Positions 6,838 through 15,853 of a stretch of 18,274 nt of DNA are shown here, one piece after another. Position numbers and translations under genes: made by a program. The stretch spans positions 1 to 18,274 of the forward strand of contig JAEYRW010000091.1 in the NCBI GenBank assembly GCA_023435435.1, in the 5' to 3' direction. The notes below the pieces were generated by a model that did no database searches, had not been told where the DNA came from, and worked only from the letters and a program-made list of their open reading frames with translations. Positions within the stretch are counted from its first letter, which is position 1. Each line of letters begins with the position of its first letter. Source of the stretch: Bacillota bacterium (GTDB lineage Bacteria > Bacillota > Clostridia > Christensenellales > Aristaeellaceae).

Positions 6838-7230
6838 ATGGCAAGGCAGGCAAAAAAGGCTGTCACAACGGATAAGAAAAATGGAATGACGAAAGCGAAG
6901 AGAAAGCCGTATCCCGATCGCGAGGAGCGCATCGAGATGGCGGAACAGAAAATTGCGCGACTCGAGAAGCTGAACGCGGACCGCGAGGCGCTTCTTGAAA
7001 AAACGGAGCAGAAGCTTGCGGACCGCAAGGCCGCGCTTGAAAAGAGCAAGGCGGAGCTTGAGAACGCCATCTCCCTCAAGGAACGGCTTGTCACCGCGAA
7101 GGACAAACCCGCCCGCAGCGCCGCCTCCCGCGCCGAAAAGGCCGCCGAAAAGGCCGCCTTCGACGAGCTGAAGGCCAAGCTCGAGGCTCATGGAAAGACG
7201 CTGGACGACCTCTTGAAAGAAATCGGTTAA
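6838..7230 (+). CDS. Lysine-rich coiled-coil protein, unknown function
   Basis: A 130-residue cytoplasmic protein I cannot assign to a named family. The first 25 residues are strongly basic (MARQAKKAVTTDKK and onward). Residues about 30-90 form an almost uninterrupted heptad-like helix rich in Glu, Lys, Leu and Ala, built of related units such as REALLEKTEQKLADRKAALEK. A second helical stretch follows from about 97 to the end (FDELKAKLEAHGKTLDDLLKEIG). There are no cysteines, no signal peptide and no membrane segment. The start at 6838 has GAGG (6827-6830) seven bases upstream. It has its own promoter and terminator and faces the DUF2087 regulator gene tail-to-tail. A basic tail plus coiled coil would suit a nucleic-acid-associated or scaffolding role, but that is a guess. 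Confidence 0.82.
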   Translation: MARQAKKAVTTDKKNGMTKAKRKPYPDREERIEMAEQKIARLEKLNADREALLEKTEQKLADRKAALEKSKAELENAISLKERLVTAKDKPARSAASRAEKAAEKAAFDELKAKLEAHGKTLDDLLKEIG

Positions 7231-7242
7231 GTCAAAACAGGG

Positions 7243-7282
7243 GCGCCGACGCCGCGCGGATGCGGGTGTCGGCGCTTTTTTT
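7243..7282 (+). terminator. Intrinsic terminator between convergent genes
   Basis: GCGCCGACGC (7243-7252) pairs with GTGTCGGCGC (7266-7275), a 10-bp stem with one G-U pair, followed by seven T residues (7276-7282). The T-tract overlaps the stop codon of the convergent regulator gene. The hairpin may also slow minus-strand transcription, though that side has only a weak T-tract (CTGTTTTG). Confidence 0.9.
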
Positions 7283-8030
7283 ATCTGTTCCGCCAATAGC
7301 GCGAGCCGTCCCGTTCCCTGTCCATGAAGCCATACTCGATCAAATACCTGCGGATGGTGGCGTAATCGTCATAAATGCGCTTCAGGATCTCATTGACTTC
7401 CTTTTCCGCATAGCTTCTGCCGGGTTCAAATTCCTCCGCGATGCGCGAAAGAATCACAACCTTGTTCTTTTCCTTCGAGGAAAGATTTTTGAGCAAAAGC
7501 GGATGAAGACTCACAAAAAACGTTTCCAGCGCGTGAGCCTTCTCGCGCTCGGTAATGACATATCGCTCGTCGCAGCATGTCGCATGGTCGTGCATGGGAA
7601 TGATCGCCTCCTCGCTTGATTGTCCGGTTTCGAATGCGTTCTCAAAGATGGCCAGATAGAGCTTCGCCTGCTTCGCCTTTTCCCGAAACGTGAACTTCTG
7701 GTGCCGGACCGTGGAGGCCGATACGCCGAGCTTCTTTGCGATCTCGCCGTCGGGCATCCCTCCATGGAACAGGCGCAGCAACTCCTTCTGAACATCCGTC
7801 AGCGTGTTATACCTGGTATCCGAATCGATCAGGGGCGTAAGACTTCCGCCATGCGCCGCCTCGACGTGCATCGCGGCAGCGCGCGCGGGAACGTAGAAGC
7901 CCTCGCCAATGGCGAAAACCTGCCCCATGGGAAACATTCTGTCGCAGTCATTGCAGCGATAGGCATCCGCTTCCCCGTCGTAACGGTATCCCTTTTTCAG
8001 CTCCTCTAATGTAAGCCGCCCAATGTCCAT
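7281..8030 (-). CDS. DUF2087-containing transcriptional regulator with LuxR-like HTH
   Basis: A 249-residue probable DNA-binding regulator. The N-terminal part (about residues 20-65) has CxxC (YRCNDCDRMF) and a later HxxxxH (MHVEAAHGG), which could bind zinc. A LuxR/sigma-70-region-4-like helix-turn-helix follows at about 77-115 (LTDVQKELLRLF then DGEIAKKLGVSASTVRHQ). The C-terminal segment (about 175-249) matches the DUF2087 pattern: KVVILSRIAEEF, then EVNEILKRIYDDYATIRRYL and a final G-x-YWR. The start ATG at 8030 is preceded by a G-rich GGGGGGTG site; the longer frame to 8114 would run through the promoter. It is transcribed alone from a strong promoter. Its targets are unknown; it sits between the cyclic glucan synthase gene and the coiled-coil gene. 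The family assignment is from memory of conserved residues. Confidence 0.85.
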   Translation of the reverse strand: MDIGRLTLEELKKGYRYDGEADAYRCNDCDRMFPMGQVFAIGEGFYVPARAAAMHVEAAHGGSLTPLIDSDTRYNTLTDVQKELLRLFHGGMPDGEIAKKLGVSASTVRHQKFTFREKAKQAKLYLAIFENAFETGQSSEEAIIPMHDHATCCDERYVITEREKAHALETFFVSLHPLLLKNLSSKEKNKVVILSRIAEEFEPGRSYAEKEVNEILKRIYDDYATIRRYLIEYGFMDRERDGSRYWRNR

Positions 8031-8057
8031 CGCGCACCCCCCAAATTCAATAAACGT

Positions 8058-8086
8058 ATTATATATCAGTTTATAGAATTCGTCAA
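8058..8086 (-). promoter_or_regulatory. Promoter of the DUF2087 regulator
   Basis: TTGACG (8086-8081), a 17-base spacer and TATAAT (8063-8058) on the minus strand, 27 bases before the start. It lies just downstream of the terminator that closes the glucan synthase gene, so the two genes are separate transcription units. Confidence 0.9.
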
Positions 8087-8090
8087 CATA

Positions 8091-8127
8091 AAACGGGAGC
8101 GCTTTTGCTCGCACTCCCGTTTTTTTG
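8091..8127 (-). terminator. Terminator of the cyclic glucan synthase gene
   Basis: AAACGGGAG (8091-8099) and CTCCCGTTT (8114-8122) form a stem around a loop that can itself extend the pairing. On the minus strand the stem is followed by TTTT. On the plus strand it is followed by a longer T-tract to 8127, so the hairpin could work in both directions. Confidence 0.85.
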
Positions 8128-8134
8128 TCGCGGT

Positions 8135-11100
8135 TTACGGCGCGAAGTCGTCCGCATGCGCCGCGCCGTCAGACGCGGCGATCCATCCACCGTCCGCCTG
8201 ATTTTGGGCGGGTCTTTGGGGAAAGACGCATGTGTGCGCCGCGCCGTCGTCCAGAAGGTCGATCCAGTCGCCCTCCACAGGGATACCGTCGCGCGTGACC
8301 TTTGTCGCCAGCGCATCCGAGAGAAGAACGTATTCGGCCGCGCCGAAGGCAAGGGTGACGCGTACCCCGTCCCAAAGGCCGGAAAGCGCGTTCAGGCGCA
8401 CGCGGTTGCCCATCCTTTCGTAGCCGGCGAGGGCGCGCACGGCGCACAGAAGCCAGCTCGCCGAGCCCGTGTACCACGTCCAGCCCCCGCGCCCCGCAAA
8501 GGGCGGCTCGCCGTACACGTCCGCGGCCAGCACGTAGGGCTCCTCGCGGTAAACGTCGCACGCCGCCCGGTCGCGGGCGTGGCTGACCGGAAGGAGCGCC
8601 GAGAGCGCGTCCCGGGCGTTTTCCGCGTCCCCGCGCGCCGCCAGCGCCAGGAGGTACCAGCACGCGGCGTGGGTATACTGCCCGCCGTTTTCGCGCACGC
8701 CCGGGGGATAGGAAGCGATATAGCCGGGGTCGCGCCGCGTTCCCGAGAACGGCGGCGTGAGGAGCCTGATGATGCCCGCCTTCCGATCGAAAAGCGCGTC
8801 CCGGGCGGCGGAGAGGGCGACTCCCACGCGGCGCGCGTCCAGACCCGCCAGCGCGGCCCACGCCTGGGAGATGAGGTCGATGCGGCACTCGTCGCTCGCC
8901 CGCCCCCCGATGGCCTGGCCGTCGTCCGCGAACGCGCGCAGGTACCAGTTTCCGTCCCAGGCGGTTTCCTCGACGGCCTTAGTGAGGTCGTTCGCCGCCT
9001 TGAGAAGCATCCGCCTGTCCTCGCAGTCGTGGAGAAGGTCCGCGTACATCCGCGCGCAGACGACGGCAAACATGGAGAGCCACACGCTCTCCCCCTTCCC
9101 GTCCTGCCCGACGCGGTTCATGCCGTCATTCCAGTCCCCCGTGCCCATGAGGATGAGCCCGTGCGCGCCGCAGCGCAGCGCGTGCCGAAACGCGCGCAGG
9201 CAGTGCTCGTTGAGCGTCGCCACTTCGCCGGACGTCCGCGCCGCGCCGTACCAGTCCTCCGCGCCCTCGGGAATCTCGACATTTTCCAAAAAGCCCACCT
9301 CGCATTCGAGGATGCGCCTGTCGCCCGTCTGCCGGATGTACTGTGCACACACATAGGGCAAAAACAGAAGGTCGTCGGAGATGCGCGTGCGCACGCCCGT
9401 GGCGGGCGCATGCCACCAGTGCATCACGTCCCCGTCCGAAAACTGCTTCTCGGCGGAGGCGAGAATGTGGGCGCGCACGCGCTCCGGATCATAGGGAAGG
9501 ATGGCAAGCATATCCTGAAGCTGGTCGCGGAAGCCGAACGCGCCGCCCGCCTGATAGAGTCCCGCGCGCGCCCGAATGCGGCCGTCCAACACCTGCTTGA
9601 CGAGGAAGCCGTTGACGAGGCTGTCGAGGTCCTTTTCCCCGGTCTCGAGGGAGAACGCCTTGCGGCGCGCCGTCCACTCCTCCCGGGCGATCTCGCGTTC
9701 CCGGGCGCCGCCCTTTTCCAACGCCACCCGCCGCGCCACGGCATAGGCCGCGTCCACGTCGCGCTCGCAGCCGAGGGTAAAGCACACCGCGCCTTCCTCC
9801 CCCGGGGCGAGCCGCAGCCGTGCCTTGAGCGCGTGACCGCCGCCCCCGCCGCGCTTTTCCATGAGCGCGTCCGGGCGCATGACGCCGCCGTGGCCCAGAA
9901 ACTCCGCACGCGCAGGGCCGCATTCGCAGAATTCACTGTCGCAGGAAAGATACCCCACCGCATCCATGGCCCCGGCGGCAAAGAGCGCGCCATCGCGGTT
10001 CCATGCCCGGGTCTTCACCGCGTCCGGGGCGTCCGCGCCCATCAGCCAGTCGACAAAGCCCGTGACCGCCAGCTCGCGCGGCTGGGCGCCGACGTTTTTC
10101 ACCGTCACCAGGACACGCACGGCGTCCACCCGGGAATCGGCAAAGAGCGCCGTCTCGAATGTCAGCCCGCCCGCCGCGCCCGAAAAAACCGTCTCATATA
10201 GCATGTGGCGCACGGTATAGGGAATCAAGGGGTCGCGGCCCGGGAAAAGGCGCGCGAATGTCCCGCGCTTTTCGTCCGTGAGGTAGAACATCCAGCCCCA
10301 GCCCTCCTCGGCGGGATCGTTGTCAAAGGGCGTCACCCGCCGGAGCCGGGAGTTGAGGTGCCAGACGAAGCCGCCGCCGCGCTCGGTAACGAGCATGCCC
10401 ATCCGGTCGGAGGCAATGATGTTGGACCACGGCGCGGGCGGCAACTTGCCGGGTGCGACATCGATTTCATAGCCGTCCCTGATCAGCCGCCCATAGCCCT
10501 CCTCTTCACTTGCCGGCGCGTCGGCGCGCATGGGCTGATAGGGGTCTCGCCCCGCGTATTCGAGCAGAAGAAGAAGCCTGCGCAGCTGTGACCAGAGGGA
10601 GGACCGCCCGTTGACGACGATGCTCGCCGCGCGCAGAAGCGCGTCCCGGGCGCCGGAGTCGAGGCATTCCGCGTCAAAGACGCTCACGCCCCCGGGCTGC
10701 CAGCGCAGATCGCGCAGATAGCCGGCGCCGATCATCTCCTCGATGCCGTCGCGCACGGGCTGGTTGTAGTCATTTCCGTAGTCGTTGATGGCCGCCAGAT
10801 GGAACACGAAGCCCAGCGAGCGGCAGTATTCGTGCATGCGCACCACGTCGCGCAAAACCGTCAGCGCGTCCGCGCTGTCAAGGGTCACGACGATCAGGGG
10901 CATGAAGCCCGGCACGCCGGGGGCTTCCGCGCAGGGACCCGTTCCGGGGCGCGCGGCAAGGCGCGGATCGATGAGCAACGCCGCCGCGCGGTCGATGATG
11001 TGCTGCTTTTCGCAGTCGAGGCCGGTGAAGGACAGAAGCGCCTGGGCCTGGGTCTGGGAAAGCTGCGCCGCGCGCTCGGACGCCTCCCACGAGGCGTGCT

Positions 11101-14100
11101 TCTCAAAAAAGGCTTCGACGTCCGCCTCCGGACAGAGCCCTACCGCGAACGTCACCGCACATTGCTTTTCAGGCTCGAGCGCCACCTTGGCGCGCAGCGC
11201 GGAAGCAGGGTTGACGGGATAGCCGTCCGCCCCGGCAAAGGCGCGGCTCAGTTCGCCTGTGCGGCCCCGGAGGCGCATCCAGTCGGTCTCCCGCCGGACG
11301 TCCTCCGCGCCGGAGACGGCGTGCAGAAGCGTCGGAAATTCCTCGCCGGGTTTGCGTCCCCGGCGTCGGTACACGATGGCGTTCTCCCGGGAAAGATCCG
11401 CCGTCAGGAAAAGCTGGTAGAATGCCGGGTGCGCGTTCATCTCGCCCGCCGACATGAGCGCGGCCTCGAAAAAATCCGTCAGCTCAATTTCGCGCGGGAC
11501 ATCGCCGGCGTTTGTCAGCACGATCCGCCGGACGAGGGCGCCATCCTCGGGAGAGACCGTAACGCGCATTTCCGCCTCGACGGGCCCGAGCTTGGCGGCG
11601 TAAATGGCGAGCCCCGCCTCGGAAACAAAGCGCGATTCGGGGGAATTGACGCAGACTTCCTCGCCGGATTCCGCGTCGCGCAGCACCGTGCGGATGCCGT
11701 CGCCGCGCCGGAGCAGGTCACCCGTAAAGCGGGAGGCGAGCATCCCGTTTCGGGAATAGGCCATGTCGCCCCGGGCGGTCAAGAGCACGCAGGCCCCCGC
11801 TCCGCCCAGAAGCGCGGTGTCCGCGATGCGCGTCTTGGCCTTGCCCACGCGGGCACGCCGGGGTTCGGGACGCTGGCGGCGGACGTCCCGCACATCCTTG
11901 GATTTTTCGAGCCGGATGCGCGCGGCCGGACGCTCGTTGAGCAGCAGGGAGAGGGCGCGCGCCTCGGGAATGCGCATAAAGTGACGGACGAGGGAATCCC
12001 CCGTCAGAGCGTTGCACAGCGCGCACAGCGCCATGCCCTGATGGTGCGCCATCCAGCTTTTCACGATCCGGGGCGATTTGCGCGCGAAGTCCGCCGCCTC
12101 GTAGAAGCCGCACTCCCCCGCCCAGTTGAGGCTAAGCATCCGCTCGATGTTTTTGGCGGCGTCGGCGGGGCGCGCGGAGAGAGCCAGCACCGTGGCGTAA
12201 GGCGCGACAACCTCCTGGGGCACGGGGCCGCCCAGCGCCATGGCGCGCATGCCGAAGGCGCGGTACTGGTAGTTGAGGTACATGTCAAAGGCGTAATGCC
12301 CCGACTCGGAAACGCCCCACGGGCGGTTGCGCGCCTTGGCGTAGCGCATCTGCGCCTCGATGGCCTGGCGTTCCGTGCGCGAGATGAGCGTCCCCGGCGC
12401 GGAACGCATGAAGATCGACGGCATGAGGTATTCGAACATGGTGCCGCTCCACGAAAGGAGCGCGCCGTCCGCCACGGGCCGGGAGAGCTTCATCCAGTTC
12501 TCGATGCCCGCCTGGCCCATCATCATGGCCGTAAAGCTCAAAATGCGGGATTCGGATGCCAGGAGGTCGTAGTGGGAGGCGGACATGCGGGCGTTTTCCA
12601 CATCCGCGCCGATGAAAAACAGCTCGCGCTCCCCGTCAAACAGCCGCCGAAAGTCCATGGCACGCGCCATTTCACGCATGCGCGCGGCAATCGGCGCATC
12701 CGAAAGCGCCGAGGCGATGAGGAGCAGGCACGCAGCGAGATTTCCGCTGTCCACCGCCGAAACATAGCGGGGTTTGAGCGGCAAAAGCGAATCGATGTCG
12801 TACCAGTTGTAGAAGTGGCCGTTCCACCGCTCCAGTTTATCGAGGGCATCCAGGGTGTTTTCAAGGCGCCTGACGAGATCCTCGTCCCCCAAAAACCCCA
12901 GCTCCCGCGCCGAAAGGCAGGAAAGCAGGTACAGCCCGACGTTGGTGGGCGACGTGCGCCGCGCCGGGCCGACGAAGGGATCCATCTGCACGTTGTCCGG
13001 CGGCAGATAATTTTCCCGGGCACCCACGAAGCGGGTAAAGAACTTCCACGTATCCCGGGAAAGCTGGGTGAGCGCGGAAACCTGCTGAAGGGTCAGCGGC
13101 TGGCGCGGCGCGGCGGGCTCCGCCTCCATTTCGGCAAGCCAGCCGGGCGCGACGAGGAAGAGCGCACCCAACGCCAGCGTGGGCACGATCCAGTGACCGA
13201 CGAGCAGCCCCGGCAGGAGCAAAATCGCGGCCGCGCGGCAGGCGGTCTTGAACGCGCGCGCGTCGCCCGCCTGGTCGGCGGAAGTCACCCAGTCGAGCAG
13301 GTTTTTGTGGGAGAAAAACATCCGGTACAGCGCGCGCAGCAAGGCGTCCAGCCGGGCATACGCCTCCGCCGGAAGCGCCGCGAGCTTCACACAGCCGCGC
13401 CGGAAGGCGTCCCTGTCCCCCAGGAGAAGCGCCAGGAAGGGTTGGATGAGGGCGAGCACCACGCCGATGGAAAACCCGCCCCGGGACTGGAACCAGACGG
13501 ATAAGACGAGCAGAAGGAACACCGCGGGCGCCGCGAGGCTCTGGACGAGGTTGTCGAGGATGCGGAAGCGCCCCAGCGCGGACAGGTTTTTCCGGAAAAG
13601 CTCCGGAAGGAGCTGCCAGTCGCCCCGGGTCCAGCGGGCAATGCGCTTGAGGTACTTGGCGTACCCCTCGGGATATCCGTCGAACACGGCCACATCGTTG
13701 AGCTGACCCGCGCCCGCGATGAGCCCCTCGATGAGGTCGTGGCTCAAAATCCGCTCGTCGTCAAGGGCGCCCTCCAGCGCGGCCGCAAAGGGGGCAATGT
13801 CGATGACGCCCTTTCCGCAGTAATTGCCCACGCCGCAAAGGTCCTGATAGAGGTTCGAAATCATGACAGAGTAGCTGGAAAGCCCGCCCTCGCCCGCAAA
13901 CAGCCGGGTGAAAAGGTTCCGGTTCTCGGCGGGATTCATCTCCACCATGGGCTGGAGGATGGCATATCCCTCCCGGCGGCTTCCCATGTCGTGCCGCGCG
14001 TTCAGAGGATGCGCGATGGTGGCCACCATCTCCCGGGCCGCGCCGGGCAAGAGCTTCGTGTCCGCGTCCAGGGTCACGAGATACCGGAACCGCCCGGCGA

Positions 14101-15751
14101 CGAGCCGGCAGGCGTCCGATTCGGCGGTGAATTCGTCCGTGCCGCCGTTTTGGATCACCCGGCACAGCGCCATGAGCGCGCCGCGCTTGCGGGCACGCCC
14201 GCGATAGAGCGCGTCCCGCCGGGCATAGCCCCGCGCCCGGTGGAGATAGTGGTACTTCGCGCGCCCGGCCATCTCGTTGAGCCGCCGGACGCCCCCCCGC
14301 GCGGCCTCAAGGACTTCCGCGTCCCCTTCCTCCTCGGGTTCAGGAGAATCCCTGAAGTCGCCCAGGAGCATATAATCGATGTTGTCGTCCGCGTCGAGAC
14401 AGCCGAGGGTTTCAAGCTGGGCGATCAATTCCTTGGCCCGCTCCGGGGTGGGGATGAGCGCGGGGATCACCACCAGCGCGCGCCGGTCCCGGGGAAGCTG
14501 GTCGTAGTCCATGCGCAAAAGCCGCCGGGGCGAAAGCGCGCGGGTAACGATCTGCGAAAGCGCAAACCCCGAAAGCCCCCACGCGGGGGGGAACGTCAGA
14601 AGCGCATACCAGTAGGAGCCGCATGCCCCCGCGAACCCGAACGCCAGCAGCAGCGAGAACGCGGCCGACAGAAAAATGTAGAGGCTGCCCCGGGGATCGA
14701 CCCGCATTTGGGGCAGGCGGCGGCGCATGCCGAGCCTGCGGGCCAGCTGAGCCCGGCCCTCGTCCGCATAGAGCCACCAGCACACGCCGCCGCGCACGTC
14801 CGCGGGGTCGTTTTCCCGCGCGCCGTCCCGGGCCGCGTTGACGGCGTAGCGCGCCACGGTGAGCTCGCCCACGCCCAGCCTCCTCGCAATGATTTCGAGC
14901 TGTTCCCGCACCGCCGCGCGGGATTCCCGGGTCATGCGCGGATAGACGCCGGAGGGATCGCACCTGAGCTCGATTTCGGCCCGGGAGGCGCGCTCGAAGC
15001 ACTTCTGCCAGTCGGCGGCGTCCAGCATGCGCTTGACGGCGAGCAGATTGTCGATCCGGAGCATGGAGAGGGCCTGCGCTTCGTGGGTGCGCCGGATGCA
15101 CGCCTCGGGGGAGGTATCCTGCCGGGCGAGGGCGTTCTCGATCCGCAGACGAAGATCGGGCTTTTCGAGCTCGAGGGCGAGCTGAAGCGCGCGCTCGTAG
15201 AACGCCGGGGCACGCTTTGCGAGGGCGTCGTCGTTCCCGCCCGCGTACACCCAGTCCTCCGCCGCCGCGCGCGCCTCCGCCGCGCGGATGATGTTCGTCG
15301 CCACCCGGGCATAAGCCTTGCACACAGCCACCCGCATGGCCTCGGGCACGGCCCAGAGCTCCGCCATGGTAAGGGACTGCACGTCGTCGAACGCCGTGAC
15401 CGCGAGCATGAGCCGGTCGGCGTCGAGACATCCGTCGCCGCCGGCGCACAGCTTTTCCGCGATGAGGAAGACGCGGGTGTCCGGCCCCCCCGCCGGAAGG
15501 CGCATACCGCCGTCGAGGTACGCCTGACGCGCGCACGCCTCCATGACCCGCGCCGACTCGGAAAGCCGGATGAGGGGCTCGCTGTCGGTGCGCGCCCCCA
15601 GTTCGGCGGCGCGCACGGAAACGCGGCCCATGAACTCCCGCGTCTCGCGCCGGATGGTGAGCTCCTTCATGCCGTCCGTCGTCAATTCCGCGGCCAGCGC
15701 GCCCATGTTCCGCCGAAGCGCCCGCTCGTCATAATCCCCTACAAATGCCAT
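8135..15751 (-). CDS. Cyclic beta-1,2-glucan synthase (NdvB/ChvB type)
   Basis: A single intact 2538-residue frame. In this family the membrane enzyme primes on itself, polymerises UDP-glucose into beta-1,2-glucan, trims the chain by phosphorolysis and closes it into a ring. Visible parts, in order: an N-terminal helical region (1-350); two membrane segments (about 357-404); a GT84 glycosyltransferase domain (about 420-730) with DAD at 562-564, SHDLIEG near 672 and RWTRGDW at 706-712; more membrane segments (about 741-777 and 838-870); the cyclisation, glycoamylase-like domain now classed as GH189 (about 890-1290, with MAHHQGMA at 1234-1241); two GH94-type beta-sandwich regions (about 1320-1540 and 1750-2000); and a C-terminal GH94 (alpha/alpha)6 domain (about 2010-2480) with GDWNDG, catalytic Asp2209. 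The start at 15751 has GGGGGTG upstream. Length is close to the proteobacterial enzymes. No exporter or phosphorylase gene adjoins it. Domain limits are estimates. Confidence 0.9.
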   Translation of the reverse strand: MAFVGDYDERALRRNMGALAAELTTDGMKELTIRRETREFMGRVSVRAAELGARTDSEPLIRLSESARVMEACARQAYLDGGMRLPAGGPDTRVFLIAEKLCAGGDGCLDADRLMLAVTAFDDVQSLTMAELWAVPEAMRVAVCKAYARVATNIIRAAEARAAAEDWVYAGGNDDALAKRAPAFYERALQLALELEKPDLRLRIENALARQDTSPEACIRRTHEAQALSMLRIDNLLAVKRMLDAADWQKCFERASRAEIELRCDPSGVYPRMTRESRAAVREQLEIIARRLGVGELTVARYAVNAARDGARENDPADVRGGVCWWLYADEGRAQLARRLGMRRRLPQMRVDPRGSLYIFLSAAFSLLLAFGFAGACGSYWYALLTFPPAWGLSGFALSQIVTRALSPRRLLRMDYDQLPRDRRALVVIPALIPTPERAKELIAQLETLGCLDADDNIDYMLLGDFRDSPEPEEEGDAEVLEAARGGVRRLNEMAGRAKYHYLHRARGYARRDALYRGRARKRGALMALCRVIQNGGTDEFTAESDACRLVAGRFRYLVTLDADTKLLPGAAREMVATIAHPLNARHDMGSRREGYAILQPMVEMNPAENRNLFTRLFAGEGGLSSYSVMISNLYQDLCGVGNYCGKGVIDIAPFAAALEGALDDERILSHDLIEGLIAGAGQLNDVAVFDGYPEGYAKYLKRIARWTRGDWQLLPELFRKNLSALGRFRILDNLVQSLAAPAVFLLLVLSVWFQSRGGFSIGVVLALIQPFLALLLGDRDAFRRGCVKLAALPAEAYARLDALLRALYRMFFSHKNLLDWVTSADQAGDARAFKTACRAAAILLLPGLLVGHWIVPTLALGALFLVAPGWLAEMEAEPAAPRQPLTLQQVSALTQLSRDTWKFFTRFVGARENYLPPDNVQMDPFVGPARRTSPTNVGLYLLSCLSARELGFLGDEDLVRRLENTLDALDKLERWNGHFYNWYDIDSLLPLKPRYVSAVDSGNLAACLLLIASALSDAPIAARMREMARAMDFRRLFDGERELFFIGADVENARMSASHYDLLASESRILSFTAMMMGQAGIENWMKLSRPVADGALLSWSGTMFEYLMPSIFMRSAPGTLISRTERQAIEAQMRYAKARNRPWGVSESGHYAFDMYLNYQYRAFGMRAMALGGPVPQEVVAPYATVLALSARPADAAKNIERMLSLNWAGECGFYEAADFARKSPRIVKSWMAHHQGMALCALCNALTGDSLVRHFMRIPEARALSLLLNERPAARIRLEKSKDVRDVRRQRPEPRRARVGKAKTRIADTALLGGAGACVLLTARGDMAYSRNGMLASRFTGDLLRRGDGIRTVLRDAESGEEVCVNSPESRFVSEAGLAIYAAKLGPVEAEMRVTVSPEDGALVRRIVLTNAGDVPREIELTDFFEAALMSAGEMNAHPAFYQLFLTADLSRENAIVYRRRGRKPGEEFPTLLHAVSGAEDVRRETDWMRLRGRTGELSRAFAGADGYPVNPASALRAKVALEPEKQCAVTFAVGLCPEADVEAFFEKHASWEASERAAQLSQTQAQALLSFTGLDCEKQHIIDRAAALLIDPRLAARPGTGPCAEAPGVPGFMPLIVVTLDSADALTVLRDVVRMHEYCRSLGFVFHLAAINDYGNDYNQPVRDGIEEMIGAGYLRDLRWQPGGVSVFDAECLDSGARDALLRAASIVVNGRSSLWSQLRRLLLLLEYAGRDPYQPMRADAPASEEEGYGRLIRDGYEIDVAPGKLPPAPWSNIIASDRMGMLVTERGGGFVWHLNSRLRRVTPFDNDPAEEGWGWMFYLTDEKRGTFARLFPGRDPLIPYTVRHMLYETVFSGAAGGLTFETALFADSRVDAVRVLVTVKNVGAQPRELAVTGFVDWLMGADAPDAVKTRAWNRDGALFAAGAMDAVGYLSCDSEFCECGPARAEFLGHGGVMRPDALMEKRGGGGGHALKARLRLAPGEEGAVCFTLGCERDVDAAYAVARRVALEKGGAREREIAREEWTARRKAFSLETGEKDLDSLVNGFLVKQVLDGRIRARAGLYQAGGAFGFRDQLQDMLAILPYDPERVRAHILASAEKQFSDGDVMHWWHAPATGVRTRISDDLLFLPYVCAQYIRQTGDRRILECEVGFLENVEIPEGAEDWYGAARTSGEVATLNEHCLRAFRHALRCGAHGLILMGTGDWNDGMNRVGQDGKGESVWLSMFAVVCARMYADLLHDCEDRRMLLKAANDLTKAVEETAWDGNWYLRAFADDGQAIGGRASDECRIDLISQAWAALAGLDARRVGVALSAARDALFDRKAGIIRLLTPPFSGTRRDPGYIASYPPGVRENGGQYTHAACWYLLALAARGDAENARDALSALLPVSHARDRAACDVYREEPYVLAADVYGEPPFAGRGGWTWYTGSASWLLCAVRALAGYERMGNRVRLNALSGLWDGVRVTLAFGAAEYVLLSDALATKVTRDGIPVEGDWIDLLDDGAAHTCVFPQRPAQNQADGGWIAASDGAAHADDFAP

Positions 15752-15812
15752 AACGCACCCCCGGTAAACAGATACCAAGAGTATGCGCAGGTTTTGGGAG
15801 ATCAATCCAATG

Positions 15813-15836
15813 AAAAGGCCCGCCGGATGGGCGGGC
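15813..15836 (-). terminator. Terminator of the AlkD/PanE-like/methyltransferase operon
   Basis: On the minus strand GCCCGCC (15836-15830), a five-base loop and GGCGGGC (15824-15818) are followed by CTTTTC. It lies 17 bases past the methyltransferase stop codon and separates this operon from the glucan synthase gene. The T-tract is short. Confidence 0.75.
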
Positions 15837-15853
15837 GGGATGAATCTGGGGGC

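Noticed and set aside
6503..6889. 128-codon plus-strand frame before the coiled-coil gene
   Set aside because: It has no ribosome binding site, runs through the -35/-10 promoter and start of the next gene in another frame, and matches nothing I recognise. A decayed gene in its first half cannot be excluded.
8031..8114. 28-codon N-terminal extension of the DUF2087 regulator
   Set aside because: It would cover the promoter (8058-8086) and part of the glucan synthase terminator; the ATG at 8030 fits the protein start.
15752..15812. Promoter for the cyclic glucan synthase gene
   Set aside because: There must be a start of transcription after the 15813-15836 terminator or some readthrough, but only poor matches (TTGATC with no good -10) are visible, so no promoter is called.
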